From: Benincasa hispida
Taxonomy: Eukaryota; Streptophyta; Magnoliopsida; Cucurbitales; Cucurbitaceae
DNA: 64,000 nucleotides
Assembly (NCBI RefSeq): GCF_009727055.1
Contig: NC_052350.1
Coordinates: forward strand, 24,600,678 to 24,664,677
Reading direction: 5' to 3'
Positions within the stretch are counted from its first letter, which is position 1, and each line of letters starts with the position of its first letter. This document shows positions 25,101 to 37,000 of the stretch, in pieces. The notes beneath the pieces are model-generated. The model saw only the letters and a list, made by a program, of their open reading frames with translations, was not told the DNA's origin and did no database searches. Position numbers and translations under genes: made by a program.

Positions 25101-27271
25101 TCTATTGGTGTATCTGTTTTGGCTATAGTTCAAAAAGCAAGCCAAGGTTCTTTAATTGATCCATTTATGAAAGTTTAGGGTTTTAATTGATATGATCTCC
25201 AAAGTTTAGGAGTATAAATTGATTTTTTCTCCCTTTTCTTGTGAAAGTGTTTAGGACCTAAGCTTACTGCAGTTTGCAATTTTTTTGCCCGTTTCTGTTT
25301 TTTAGTTAACTCCATGATGTCTAAAAAGTACCATTTTATTAAAATGTCTTTTAACATGCTACTTTCTGGATGCAGGTTCGTTTGGAAAATAAAGCTCCTG
25401 TGTATAGTGGAATAGCGTGCTTAGGTTCAAAAGGGTTATCAGTGCTTGGAGGTGTAGTTCCAACACTTTATGAAGAATGGAAAATGAACCAAAAATACTC
25501 TGGTTTATCCCGCACATCCATAAGATTATCACAGGGAGGAGATGTTGATGGTCCACCGCCATTTGAGAAGTTGCAAGTTGGAGTGCCTTCACAAAAATTT
25601 AGTCAGAAAGGAAAATCTTCATGTCAGTATTTCAGCTTATGCATTCGTGTTCTTGTACTAGTATTTCTGTTGTTTTGCTATTGCCACGGTTGCTTAAATT
25701 ATTGCTTTTGCTTTTTCATTAAAAATTTATCATTTAGAGGCAAATTTTGGGACTGGGGTCCCTTGTGATCCTTGATGGTTATTAATTATTACATCTTTCC
25801 ACGATAGCTTTTACAGAAGCAGATGGGTAAGTTATATATAATGTTGTGACTTGAAAAGAATGTTTGAATGTACGGTGGAAATTTTCAATCAAGACTCATA
25901 CAACTGGAGCCTTGGAGTTATAAGTAGTTCTCTTTCATTAAATAAATTAGCAGAATATTTTGTAAAGTGCATCTTTATGACTTTTTATTCATGCTACTTG
26001 ATGATACTTTTTATTTGGATAAGAAACAATTTCATTGATCAATGAAATAATTCAGAAGGATACGAAAGGGCCCTACTTGATCAAACCTTTTCTCCCTGTA
26101 TATGTTATATTGTTGCTTAGCTGGGATAACTCTTTTTCAGAAACATTTGGAAAGAGAACTGTTCATATTTCACAGAAGTACAATGTACACGTTTTTAAGT
26201 ATGGGGATGTTGATAAGTTTGTATGCTGTTAGTGCACATCCTTCAGTTCTTTACTTTATCTAACGAAGAGAGTGGTTACAGATCAACCAGAGTCGTCCTC
26301 AAAGAGCAATAGGCCTACTGCTGATTCGGGAAATATTGAAGGTAAGTCGACTATACAGCAACAAAGTGCAGACATGAAAGCTACCAATGCTGTCAAGTCT
26401 GCTTCCCATGTAGAAAAAGTCGAAGAAAAACCTAGCTGCTCTGAAACAAGACCGAAGGAAGGTAATATCTCTCTCTGGATCTCTGCTTTTTATCACTGTT
26501 CGTGGCTGAGGGAATTTTTTTTTTCCAGCATGGTATTTTACCCCAAGTAGTGAATGAATTCAAATTCTACGTACATGGATATTGTTTTAGAAACACGAAC
26601 CAATAACTTAATAGTGAAATTCATTTAGAGATCCTTCCATCTCATAGTTTCTGTAATTTTGTTCTCAGATTTGTAAATTGTACTCTTAGTGGACCAATGT
26701 GTTCTTTTTTGTAATTGTTAATTAGAATACATCTTATGTTTCCTCTAGTTGTGGAAGCTGTTCCTGTTCAAAATCAGGCTGCCTCTCAGAAACTTCTTCA
26801 CAAAATGAGTCAACAAGATGGAAAGCGTCGCCCTTTCAGTAATAGAAACCATAGGGGCAAAGGCAGAATGGAAGATCAGGTGGTCTATACTCTTGAAGAA
26901 TACGAAAGGAGGAAATCTGGGACAAGTCAATTACCCAAAGAGACATCTTCCTGTACGAATCCTGACGAAGAACTTGCACGACAGCTTCAAGATCAATTTG
27001 ATTTGGAAGACTCTCATGTTAGTATCAATCCATTTTCTTAGGCATATGCTTCTAATGTAGCATCTTACTATTCTTCACATTAAATGTTTGATATTGGCTG
27101 CAACTTGTCTAGGTACAAGAGAGTGCAAGCAGAACGAACGCGGAACATATAAGAATGAGCATGTTCAACTACGAAAGGGATACATATACACCACACAGTG
27201 GTGGTGGGAGAGGAAGGGGAGGAGGACGAGGGAGAAGAGGAAGAGGACGGGGAAGAGGAAGGCATTATTGA
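22101..27271 (+). CDS. RMI1/TDRD3-type N-terminal OB-fold protein with C-terminal Arg/Gly-rich tail, 6 exons
   Basis: Exons: 22101-22346, 22622-22789, 25376-25622, 26282-26461, 26749-27017, 27113-27271; phases agree and the product is 422 aa. The start is the first ATG of the open frame (MADASVAVLETLRLRGWNF). Residues 1-75 resemble the helical RMI1_N/DUF1767 region. Residues 83-190 form the OB-fold, with LLRFGLTDGHTEITAIEY, DDIPPGTKVRL and LSVLGGVVPTLYEEW. The middle is polar and low in complexity. Near 355-366 is EELARQLQDQFD, and the last 25 residues are almost all Gly and Arg, as in RNA-binding RGG tails. In relatives this OB-fold binds topoisomerase III: RMI1 in Holliday-junction dissolution, TDRD3 with TOP3B on RNA. 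The RGG tail and lack of other DNA-repair domains favour the TDRD3 side, but no Tudor domain is seen. The exon 3-4 joint is the least certain; a small extra exon near 25810 is possible. Confidence 0.87.
23290..25135 (+). pseudogene. Decayed LINE reverse transcriptase C-terminus in intron 2 of the OB-fold gene
   Basis: Across three frames, pieces match the end of plant non-LTR polymerases in order. EEKISSNLMKWKNFMSE with STVVQLVLSNI lies at about 23470-23570. KKIRKFLW is near 23620. GVLEMGNIKQRSPVFIAK is near 23720-23775. A zf-RVT-like CTLCGEAA plus HLFLDYPFSLRGGA lies near 25030-25100. Frameshifts and stops separate them, so nothing is translatable. The insert accounts for most of this unusually long intron. 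Confidence 0.7.
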
Positions 27272-27519
27272 ATGGTTACATGTTCCTCTTGCATTCAAAT
27301 GTTTTATCTACAATTTTGATTTTTTCGTGTTTTATGATCAGTTCTATCTAGGTCTGGCTTGAACTTGTTTCGAGTATTTTGTTACCAAGTTTTGGCTTAG
27401 GTTCAGTTGATTGGTGTATAGGCATACTTTTAGTTGAATTACACTACTTGGATTATTACTTAGCACTGATAGTTCAATTGGTGAAGCTCAAATGAACATC
27501 ATTTTGGATATGGACTTCC

Positions 27520-27561
<42 letters not shown>

Positions 27562-29169
27562 AAAAACAAAAAGAAGAGTTTCATGGTTGTACTTCTTTAA
27601 TAAATTACTTGTTTCTCCCCTTAACCATGGTTTTATAGACAACAACTTTTGTTTTTGTAGATACGCATATGCAAACTTTGGTGTGTTGAGATCCAACCTA
27701 ATTAGAAAAATGCAAATATTCGTGTTGGATCCAACGATAATGTGCAATTCTACATTATTGTTACAAGATTTTGTTTACATCAAGGAAATCAAGTGAATGG
27801 GTTTAACTGTTTAATCTTATTCTACTCTGTTTTCACGAATGACATGTTGTTTGGATAAAATATCAATATTGATGGATGTTTCTATAAGTAAAAAAAATTA
27901 TAAAATCTATTTAGATTGATAGTAAGTTATTTTTATCTCAAACTAAGTTTTGGATATTGTTATTGGTATTTCTATTCATATTGGACTAAAATATGACATT
28001 TTTTTTATGAGCATCTATAAAAATATGTTGGAAATTTCTATGGAATATTTAATATCAATGCCGAATCTTCGATTTATAGATATATCGATAGATATTTTCA
28101 TCCTTAGTTCGTTTAATATTGATAGATTTAGGATTTAGGGTTTTTGGATTAAAAGAGTCAATTTTTTATGTTTTAGGAGCATTTATAAAAATATGTTGGA
28201 GAGTTTCATGGAATATTTAATATCAACGTCGAATCCTTCGATTTATAGATATATCGATAGATATTTTCACCCTTAATTCTTTTAATATTGATAGATTTAG
28301 GATTTAGGGTTTGACATTTTTTATGTTTTATGTGGGATATTTTCTTGGAATATTTAATATCAATTTGTGCCTGTGTGCCTGCTTGTTTGCTTGCTTTAAT
28401 TGAATAATTATTTTGTATATATTAGGAGGTTTAAGAAATTATTTCAAACAAGGAATGTCACGAGAAAGTAATTATTTAAAGTTTAAATTGCAAATTTGGT
28501 TTCTAGGTTTGAAGAAAGAATTTAATCGTTATAGTTTTAAAATTAAAACATAGTCTTTATAGTTTGATAAAATTTCATAAATAGTTCATATGGTTTGATA
28601 AAATTATCATAAATAACCCCTACCATATAGATTTTCTATGAGGGTTTTATCAAATCACATACTAGATTCTAATTGGACTAAATTCTAACTTTTTCCAAAT
28701 TATAGATACGAAATTTACAATTCAACCTTATTCAAATGTTTTTTTTTTTGTTGAAAAACTAAGTATTTAATTAGAAAAGAAATTAGTAAACTAAAACCAA
28801 CTAAATAAGGATTAATCTTACTAGGGACGAGCTCCTTAGTTGAAATATTCGTATCTCTAAGGACAAAAATAACTATCGGTATGCTGGTATATCCTTAAAT
28901 TAAAGGATTCGATATCGATACTAAATATCTTTGGATATCTCTAATATCTTTTAATAATGTTTGTTCATGAAAAAAAGTCATCTATTTAAGTTCAATATTA
29001 ACATGAGTTGAATCCAGAAATTTTATTGAGGTTTTGATAATTGAAGAGTTGATAAGGAAGGAAAATCTGAAAAAATAAATATAAGAAGCGGGGCTTGAAC
29101 TTGAGTTTAGATGGGTCTAGATGCCATATTTAACAGTGAGCTAACTATTGATACAAATATTATGTTATT

Positions 29170-29202
<33 letters not shown>

Positions 29203-29612
29203 CATAAAGTTAAGGTGAATCTATATTAAATCCATCGGTGAACATGAGTACTAATAACAATATGTATAACTTAGTTTGAGAGTAAAAACATATTAATTAT
29301 TAATCTAAATAAATTTTATAAAGTCTGTGATTTACAAAAATATTCATTGACTATCAATATTTTGTTAATATATTCGTAGAAAATGAGATGTCGATAATAT
29401 CAACATCGATATTTTAATCTTAATATCTCACATTTATTATACAAACATTTCTTTTTTTTTTTTTGTTTTTGGTTAAGTGATGTTGGATCCCCACCCAGAT
29501 TGTTGAACTAGAATGAATAAAGTTTATAGAAAGAACAGGCGAAACGGAAAGTGACCATACTCGACTTATACAAAACCGTTTTGAAATGACCATATTATCC
29601 TGAAACAATTTC
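27272..29612. other. Intergenic repeats between the OB-fold gene and the PGR 5' copy
   Basis: No gene is seen. An A tract of about 39 bases lies at 27521-27559, 30-60 bases after an A-box-like TAGTTCAATTGG, which suggests a retroposed SINE end. Two diverged copies of a roughly 130-bp unit occur at 28009-28140 and 28177-28312; both contain AGATATATCGATAGATATTTTCA. A (TA)n(GA)n microsatellite lies at about 29171-29202. Confidence 0.6.
29090..29165 (-). repeat. tRNA-derived SINE-like head
   Basis: On the minus strand TTAGCTCACTG (A-box-like) is followed about 35 bases on by GTTCAAGCCCC (B-box-like), the spacing of an RNA polymerase III promoter. No cloverleaf is convincing, so it is called a SINE relic and not a tRNA gene. 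Confidence 0.4.
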
Positions 29613-30134
29613 AAAATCCCGGTGATGTCCTCAAAGCCTCCAAATTCCGTGGACGGTAAAACCTCATGCAAGCTTGTTGGAACCACGTAGCTCACTCTTT
29701 TGTTTCTTCATTTAGATGAAACGGATGATTTGATTCAATTCCAGAATTTCGAACTTTGCAGTTCAATTTAACAGTCGCAAACGCTCTCTATCTGGAGAAG
29801 CTAAGCGACTTGAAGATAAAAAATGGAGTATCATCTGATTCAACCTTCTGTCGCCGTAATAATCTCATCAATTATTGCTATCAGAGCATACCGAAGAAAA
29901 TCGTTGGACCTCTCTGGAGCTATCGCCGGATTTATTGTCATGTTGATTCATTTCCCTATCAGCTATAGGTTTGTCAATTCACTATAGCTGATTGGTTACT
30001 GGAATCTGAATCTTGGTTGTTTTATTTGCCTATGTGATTGTGAATTTCCGAGTTCGATCTGGATTGTTGAATTGATGTTATCATGAATTCGTTCTTTGAA
30101 GGTTCGGTGTTGTGCTTCTTGTATTCTTTTTTAC
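29613..30134 (+). repeat. Duplicated promoter-to-exon-2 segment of the PGR-like gene
   Basis: Nearly collinear with 41475-41996, at about 95% identity by eye, covering the 5' flank, exon 1, intron 1 and the first part of exon 2. Homology starts abruptly at AAATCCCGG in both copies and ends within the T tract of exon 2. Confidence 0.9.
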
Positions 30135-30189
30135 GGTGGTCATGCTCCCACTCCATGTCATTCAAAGTACTCGAGAGAGAAGTTTTTGA
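29823..30189 (+). pseudogene. Truncated PGR-like copy fused to foreign sequence
   Basis: Exon 1 (29823-29968) and its splice sites are intact. Exon 2 starts at 30102, follows PGR to about 30134, then reads into unrelated DNA and stops at 30187-30189, giving a 77-aa open frame if spliced. Compared with the parent at 41687 there are two amino-acid changes in exon 1 (FAVSYR to FPISYR) and an Ala-to-Val change in exon 2. Only the first one or two membrane segments remain, so DUF92 function is unlikely. It carries a copy of the parental 5' flank and so may still be transcribed. Confidence 0.75.
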
Positions 30190-30279
30190 GTCTCAAAATG
30201 TAAGTGTAATCTAGCCACAATATGTTTATTCAGTTGTTAAATGTACACTAACCATCTTATTAGATTGGATCCCTAATGC

Positions 30280-32242
30280 AGACAAAAGTCAAAGAGGGTT
30301 TTGTCATGTCTGATGCTGAGAAGGAGTTTCGGGATACCTCAATTGATAGACGGGGTGTAAGGCAAGTACACTCCGACATTGAGAGTTCAGAGAGTAGCAG
30401 TAGTTCAAACGATAGTTCTGAAGGTGGCAAAGGTGATGAGCAGGATAATTTAGAAGGTGGAGTGAGGGACGACGAATCTGATGCGGACATGAACATCCAC
30501 CAGTCTACTTACACACCTCCAGCGAGGATATGTTTCATGATGTGCTGGTGGGTGACGTACGTCCGGTGCCTGAGGAGGAGCGTTCTGTCCCTGAGGAGGA
30601 TCGTTCTGAGCCTGAGGTTTCGGGCCCCAAGAAAGGAGCCAATGTTAATCCTCTTATATGTTCGTACCTACGGAGTATTGACAGCTCAACATCGAGCTTG
30701 GATGGCCGTATATCGAAGTTGGAGACGGACAAGAGAGACATCAAAGCACAATTATCAACCATTTTGTCTCTATCACAGTCTATGAAGGGTTCCACAGTGT
30801 TTGAGGCGATGAGGTCCCCCACTCCACAGACAGGCCACGATACCACCATGTCATCTACCCCACCTACACCTAGGTCACCTACCCCGCCTCTAACTAGGTC
30901 GCCTACCCCACCTCTACCTAGGTCACCTATCCCACCTCGACCTAGGTCGCCTACCTCACCTTTACCTACCTCACTTGTACAACCTGACACTATACATCTC
31001 GATTCATTTATACAACCGAAGAAGTATAAGGTATCTCGATTCATAGGCATAATCATTATGTGATTTGAAAATCTCTTTCTTCATATTTGTTATTGACATG
31101 TTCACCATTTTGTTATATTTCTGTAGGTTATGGTCGATAGTGGAAAAAAAACACATAAGAGAAAGGTTGTTGATAAATACACACCTCCGGTCGAACCAAA
31201 GAAGAAAATAGCAAAACAAAAGGAAAGTGAGGTTCAACTTCCTTTGAACTGTCCGGATACTAAGTACCCTCTCTCTGGGGAACCTATAGCACAGTTTAAA
31301 GCCGCGATCCAGTACTTCTTGGAGCATGAGGTTCCACATGCTGAATTCACAAAAATGGTGAACTGGATTGCCGATAAGAATACAGATAACGAGATTCGAG
31401 AAAATGCATTTTGGTCATTATCCACGTCCTTTTTCCAGGAGTTGACTGAACCAAGTTCAGGGTTGAGTGTGATGTAAGTTTACGATCCTTGTACTTTTTA
31501 CCAATTACATACAATGAACTTTGCTCTCCTAATGTATATCTTGTTCTGGATGCAGACCCTAAATATCTTTCTTTAGTTCGTAAAAGATAAATTCTATAGG
31601 CAACCGGAAATGTATATGAACAGATTCACCATACTGCCAATTGGAATAATGGTAACCATTTATTACACTTCTGAATATGACTACGTTGGTTGATTATTAT
31701 GTGTTTTTAATATTCATTTTCCTGTGTAGAGTCACCTTAATGCTCAAGATGGGGTTCTACAAACATATTAAGAACAAGTCGGCTTTGCATGTTGCCATAG
31801 CATGAGGGAAGAGACGTATCTGGATTATGTCATGGGTAAATTCGACGTCAAGTGGTTAGATGTGGACTTCGTGTATACGGCAACAAACATTGATCAACAC
31901 TGGATGTTGATTGCATTCAATTTAAATAGGGGTCGTTTGTTCGTATTCAATTCACTACCATCCATGACATCGAAAAACAAGATGGAGTCTTGCCTTGAAC
32001 CATTGACTTACACCTTACCATCGCTTCTTCACTACTGTGACTTCAAACGTTGGAAGCCGGACATAAAAACATCTCATTGGAAAATATCCCGACCTACTGC
32101 TACGAAAACACAACACGGGTTGCTAGATTGTGGAATATTTGTAGTAAAATTCTTAGAGCATCTAGTGATGGGTAGATCCCCTTCTGTAATCACTCAGTTG
32201 AAGATGAGTGACTATAGGATTCAGTTGGCATGTCAGTTGTAG
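30280..32242 (+). pseudogene. MULE-borne Ulp1-like cysteine protease gene, degenerate
   Basis: Pieces in order: an acidic N-terminus (30306-30520) with SDIESSESSSSSNDSSEG. After a frame change comes a segment at 30530-31030 with a short heptad-like stretch (SSLDGRISKLETDKRDI) and a proline-rich run of about eight RSPTPPL-type repeats. A linker follows at 31130-31473 with KYPLSGEPIAQFKAAIQYFL. The catalytic part is at 31802-32242. The Ulp1 (C48) motifs seen are NIDQHWML (His) and TQHGLLDCGIFV (Gln and Cys). The usual Asp after the His (consensus YDS) is Asn here (FVFNSL). A stop lies between linker and catalytic part (near 31770). Family members resemble deSUMOylating enzymes, but the role in MULEs is unknown. 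Confidence 0.75.
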
Positions 32243-32399
32243 ACGAACACTCTATATTATTGATGTACATGTATATTATGTATATTATTGATGAAATTTT
32301 ACTAACATGTTATTTGAATTGTTAGTGTAAAACTAACATGAATAGACAAACATTTGAATAACATGAATAGATAAAATTGATTAAATTCCAGAAATGTTC

Positions 32400-33115
32400 A
32401 TGAATAGACAACCAATTGACTAAATTTAGTGAGATTAGCGAGACATTTCCAGAGATTTGTGAATAGACAAACTTGAGTGAACTTGTGTAAGTGATAACGA
32501 GATTAGCGAGACATTTCCAGAGATTAGACAAACTTGAGTAAAGTTGTGTAAATGATGGCGAAATTAGCAAGATTAGCGAGACATTTCCAGAGATTTGTGA
32601 ATAGACAAATTTGAGTAAAGTTGTGCAAGTGACAGTGAGATTAGCGAGAAGAGCGAGATATTCCCAGAGAGAGTGAGACATTTCCAAAGATTCGTAAATA
32701 GACAAACTTGAGTAAAGTTGTGTAAGTGATAGCGAGATTAGCAAGACATTTCCAGAGATTCGTGAATAGACAAACTTGAGTAAAGTTGTGTAAGTGATAG
32801 CGAGATTAGTGAGATTAGCAAGACATTTCCAGAAAGAGCGAGACATTTTGAGAGATTCGTGAATAGAAAAACTTGATTAAAGTTGTGTAAGTGATAGCGA
32901 GATTAGCGAGAAAGTTCCAGAGAGAGCGATATATTTTCAGAGATTCGTGAATAGACAAACTTGAGTGAAGTTGTGCAAGTGATAACAAGATTAGCGAGAC
33001 ATTTACAAAGATGCCAACCTGAGTAACATTTCCAGAGAGAGCGACACAAACTTAAGTAAAGTTGTGTAAGTGATAGCAAGATATTACAAACTTGAGGATT
33101 ACATTGAGGATTTAT
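32400..33115 (+). repeat. Imperfect minisatellite, roughly eight units of 75-100 bp
   Basis: Repeated phrases are GAGACATTTCCAGAGATT, GTGAATAGACAAACTTGAG, TAAAGTTGTGTAAGTGATAG and CGAGATTAGCGAGA, in the same order with deletions. It lies between the Ulp1-like gene and the CACTA insertion. Reading frames seen on the minus strand here are repeat artefacts. Confidence 0.85.
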
Positions 33116-33302
33116 GAATAGATTAACTAGAAAAAGATATACATTTGAAATCGACAAGTCTGACTATGTACATTGAGAATTACAAGTGGCACATAGAAAA
33201 TCACACTCGACCGACATTTGAATCATTTGGATTTAATTCAGTAGGTCACCTAGACGTGAGCGGTTCACTGCAGTTTTGTCGATTATGCCCGTAGTTCCCA
33301 CA

Positions 33303-33670
33303 CACTACAAGAAATCGAACTTCTTCCGACGTCACAATTCACCGAGAAAGGGTGGAAAATGCATCGGGAGAGCCTCTCCCGATGAATAAGATCATCGGGA
33401 GTTTGGTCAGGAAAAACCCGTCGGGAGAGGAACTCCAGACGTATGAAAGGAAGGTGTCAGGAGTTAGTCGAAGAACTCCCGACGCATGTATAGGGTGTCG
33501 ACAGTTGGAGGAACTCCCGATGCCCTATACATTGCTCAGGAGTTCTTCGACTAACTCCCGATGCATTGTTCTATGCGTCAGGAGTTCTCGAACTCCCGAC
33601 GGTTTGTTTCATGTGTCAGGAGTTACAAGAACTCCCGACGCAGTAAAATATGCGTGGGGAGTTCCTTCAT
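33303..33670 (+). repeat. CACTA left subterminal repeat array
   Basis: Eight or more copies of GAACTCCCGACG, GTCGGGAGTT and close variants (TCGGGAG, CTCCCGATG) in alternating orientation. In En/Spm such subterminal motifs bind the TnpA protein. Confidence 0.85.
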
Positions 33671-33759
33671 AGTTGAAAATTGTCTTTTAAATATTTTTAA
33701 TTTATAGTTTGTAATTTTTTAAAATTTGATCTAAATAACCTGTTAAACATAATTAACCA

Positions 33760-34440
33760 ACTTAAACAGATTCACATAATAAACAAAACATTCACAAATG
33801 TTATAATCGTCCAACCAAACTTCATAAATTTCATAAACAAAACATCTACAAATGTTATAATCATCCAACCAAACTTCATAAACTTCATAAGCAAAACATT
33901 CACAATGTTATAATCGTCGAACCAAACTTCATAAATAAATAAGAACACATTAGAACTTCATAATCGTCCAACCAAACTTTATAAATTTCATAAACAAGAA
34001 CGAACACACATAAAACTCAAACTTTCTCTCCAAAATGGTTTAAACCAATCTCAACCCACCCCCCACAACACATTAGAACTTCATAAACATTCATAAACAC
34101 ACAAGAACTCCAAGTTCAACGACAAAACGAGTATAATCAAACTCTACCCATCCCCCATGACAAACATGAAACCTTCCTAACATCAAAAAACACACAAATT
34201 TCATAAACAAGAACGAACACACATAAAACTCAAACTTTCTCCCCAAAATGGTTTAAACCAATCTCAACCCACCCCCCACAACACATTAAAACTTCATAAA
34301 AACATTCATAAACACACAAGAACTCCAAGTTCAACGATAAAACGAGTATAATCAAACTCTACCCACCCCCCACGACAAACATAAAACCTCCCGAACATAA
34401 AAAAAACACACAAAAACGAAAAAACGACAAAAAACATATC
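33760..34440 (+). repeat. Internal tandem repeats of the CACTA element
   Basis: Two nested families are present. One is a 65-70-bp unit around ATAATCGTCCAACCAAACTT (33800-33990). The other is a unit of about 200 bp around AACCAATCTCAACCCACCCC (34005-34170 and 34205-34390). Both are non-coding. Confidence 0.75.
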
Positions 34441-34559
34441 AAAATCCAGTTGTTTGGCTATAATAATTGCAGGATAGCCAACAATTCTTTATCATAAAGC
34501 TACTTAAGATATAACTACTTTGTTACCATAACTACAGGATAGCAACATATTATATAACT

Positions 34560-37000
34560 AAATAATGTAGTAATCTTACCTAATTCGATGGGCCTTCTCT
34601 TTGTGGTCGTATCATGTTTTCAATCATTTTTTTCATTTCTTCCATTTGTCTTGCATGATCCTCTTTCATTTGTTTCTGAACATTTTCAAATTTCTTAATC
34701 CTCGACTGAGACTATTCGAAATTAGCTGTCAATTCCTCTATTCCCCTCTTCGTTGCTTGAGTAGATGACGAACTCGATGAGTTGCTACCCCTTCTTGACT
34801 TAGGTTTAGGGCCCCAACCTAGGCCCCTTTTGAATATCCGGGTCGTCTACCCAAAACTGTCTCACAGATTTCATCCCCTGTTAGTGGTTGAGAACCTTCT
34901 AGAGTGGGTTGAATTGTAATTCTAACATTTGATTCTAGACATATTAATTAAATGTGTAAGTACGAGCGACTGAAGTTAGAAATAAAAAACAACACGATAG
35001 TAAAACAAAAAATGTTACATGTGCATTTTCAGCTACCTCATTCACGAACTTGCCATTTTTATAGTGTGTTTCCCTAAATAGGTCAACACGTCCTATTTTT
35101 CAATCTTTCTTTGCCTACAACTCTGCCTGAATTTGCAGAAATGACTTCGATCTGCCTACGTGGTCAAATGATAATTTCTCTCTATTCTTCCTGTTTGTCT
35201 CCGACATTTCCTACATTTCAACAAAAAAATAAATAACAAATATTCTATAATAGTAAATGCAGGAAATGATACACGCCTTAAATTATTTTAACCTGAAACG
35301 TTTCACTCTCGAAGCGGTCACACAAAAAATACCAATCTTCTGGCCTATTTTTAAGCCAGCTAGGCAAGTTGACACGTGCTTACTGAGGATCTCCACATTT
35401 CCTGTAATGTCTGTGCAAATCTGCTCTAAATTCTTTGAAGGAGTTTCGCATTTGATGTTCTATAAAATGGTTAAGTCGTTAACTGGACAGATCAAGTTCG
35501 AAATGAGGCTATAAAAGAATGAAGGACGGATTAGCATATATGATGTTCATGACTCTTAGTCTACAATTGACTCTAAAAGAATAAACTTATAATTACTTAC
35601 CAATAATTGGCTCTTAGTCAATTCTATAAACTTGTTTGGAACCTCAGCAAAAGTACGACATTGTATTGGGAATGCAGATCTCACGACGACACCAATCGCA
35701 TTATTAAATCGTATTGAATGTTGAGAAATCGGCTTTGTCTCCCCCTCATTTATCACGATTGTAATTCTGCCATGTTTTTTGACGTATTTTTCCAACTTGA
35801 TGTTTTGCAAATGCTCGCGTTTCCTCCGAGTGGATGCTGAGCTACTATCTGAGGAATAAAAAATGTAAAACAGTTTATGATGTATTTCAGTTAACAGAAT
35901 AAAAAATGTAAAACGGTATATGATGTATTTCACCCATAGAAGATCCCGTGTTGCCTAGATATATCTCCTGGAATTTTTCATCAGCCTCTTGTTGCCTATT
36001 AGGGGTTGACATCGTATCTATACAAATACAAAAAAGACAAAACAATATCAAATCAATATGAAATACGTGTAAATAGAGAAAAAAATAATTGAGTAGATAC
36101 ATCATTACTCATCATGGTAATCTAATTCAAATTATTCATCAGCACTTAAACTGTTATTAGGAAATGATTGTTCTTCATCATCATCGTTTATAAAGTCATC
36201 ATCGTCATGTCCAATAATTGGTCTTTTCACAACTATAGGATCAACGTCAACTCTACATAAAGTAACCTCCTCAATGGTTTTATCCACTCGGACTCCACCA
36301 ACAATTTCTAGTAAATCTAGTTGTGCATTTTCAACATCATCCACTTCTGGTATATCTCATATTCGCTTATTTGGACTACTTGAACAACTTTCCAATTGCT
36401 ACCATATTTGATGTCATCAATGTAGAAGACTTGTTGTGCTTGGATAGCAAAGATGAAAGGCTCATCGACATACCAAAAGTGTGATGTATTGATCGATTTG
36501 TATCCTAAATCCACATGTATCCTATTACTTTTGTTGTTATACTAAATCTTCGAATAAGTTCGTGGTATCTCTTTTTTTTTTTACCATTAGAGGACATTTC
36601 ATTCTCAATTCCTTCTTCATTTGCATCTTCATTTTCAATTGGAACTTGTAGATCGTTTATAAGATTCAACATCTCATTTTCTTCGACAATATTACCCTCT
36701 ATACTATCTACTTCAACATTTTGTATTGAATAAGTAGTACGACTTTCAAAACCTCTAGATAAGTTTACTGACTTTCCATGGTATACTCATTCAAAGTATG
36801 ATGGAGATATTCCATATGTTAATAGATGTCGTTCCACGACATCTAATTTTTCCTAAATTGAATTCATACAATTCTTGCATGGACATCTTATTCGTCTGGA
36901 ATCATTAACATGAAACTTCGCCATATCTAAAAATTGGGATACTCCTTCTCTATACTCCGCTGATAACTTATTCCTTAGTTTAATCCATTCTTTATTCATC
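34560..37000 (-). pseudogene. CACTA-encoded TnpA/Transposase_24-like gene fused behind transposase-associated and DUF4216 pieces
   Basis: The minus-strand order begins with a transposase-associated domain (36999 to about 36745: NKEWIKLRNKLSAEYREG, IRCPCKNCMN, HLLTYGISPSYFE), with TGA where relatives have Trp before VYHGK. Next is the end of a DUF4216 domain (36510-36317: GYKSINTSHFWYVDEP, AIQAQQVFYIDD, NWKVVQVVQ). An acidic tail follows to 36132. Then come Transposase_24-type segments at about 35830-35620 (EKYVKKHGRITIVINEGE) and 35210-35000 (SETNRKNREKLSFDHVGRSK, DLFRETHYKNGKFVNE). The last is a Lys/Glu-rich stretch near 34740-34600. The TNP2 (Transposase_21) catalytic region expected between the first two pieces is absent. 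Confidence 0.75.

Noticed and set aside
25805..25826. Micro-exon (CTTTTACAGAAGCAGATGG) in the OB-fold gene
   Set aside because: Good splice signals, but including it breaks the phase with the next exon; kept only as a note.
30535..31056. 173-codon minus-strand frame with GDLGRGG repeats
   Set aside because: Antisense shadow of the proline-rich repeats in the Ulp1-like gene.
32400..33115. Repeats considered as a CRISPR array
   Set aside because: Units are imperfect, spacers are repeats themselves, and the setting is plant transposon DNA.
32322..33157. Minus-strand frames of 84-174 codons rich in Ser/Leu repeats
   Set aside because: They are translations of the minisatellite; the residue repeats follow the DNA repeats.
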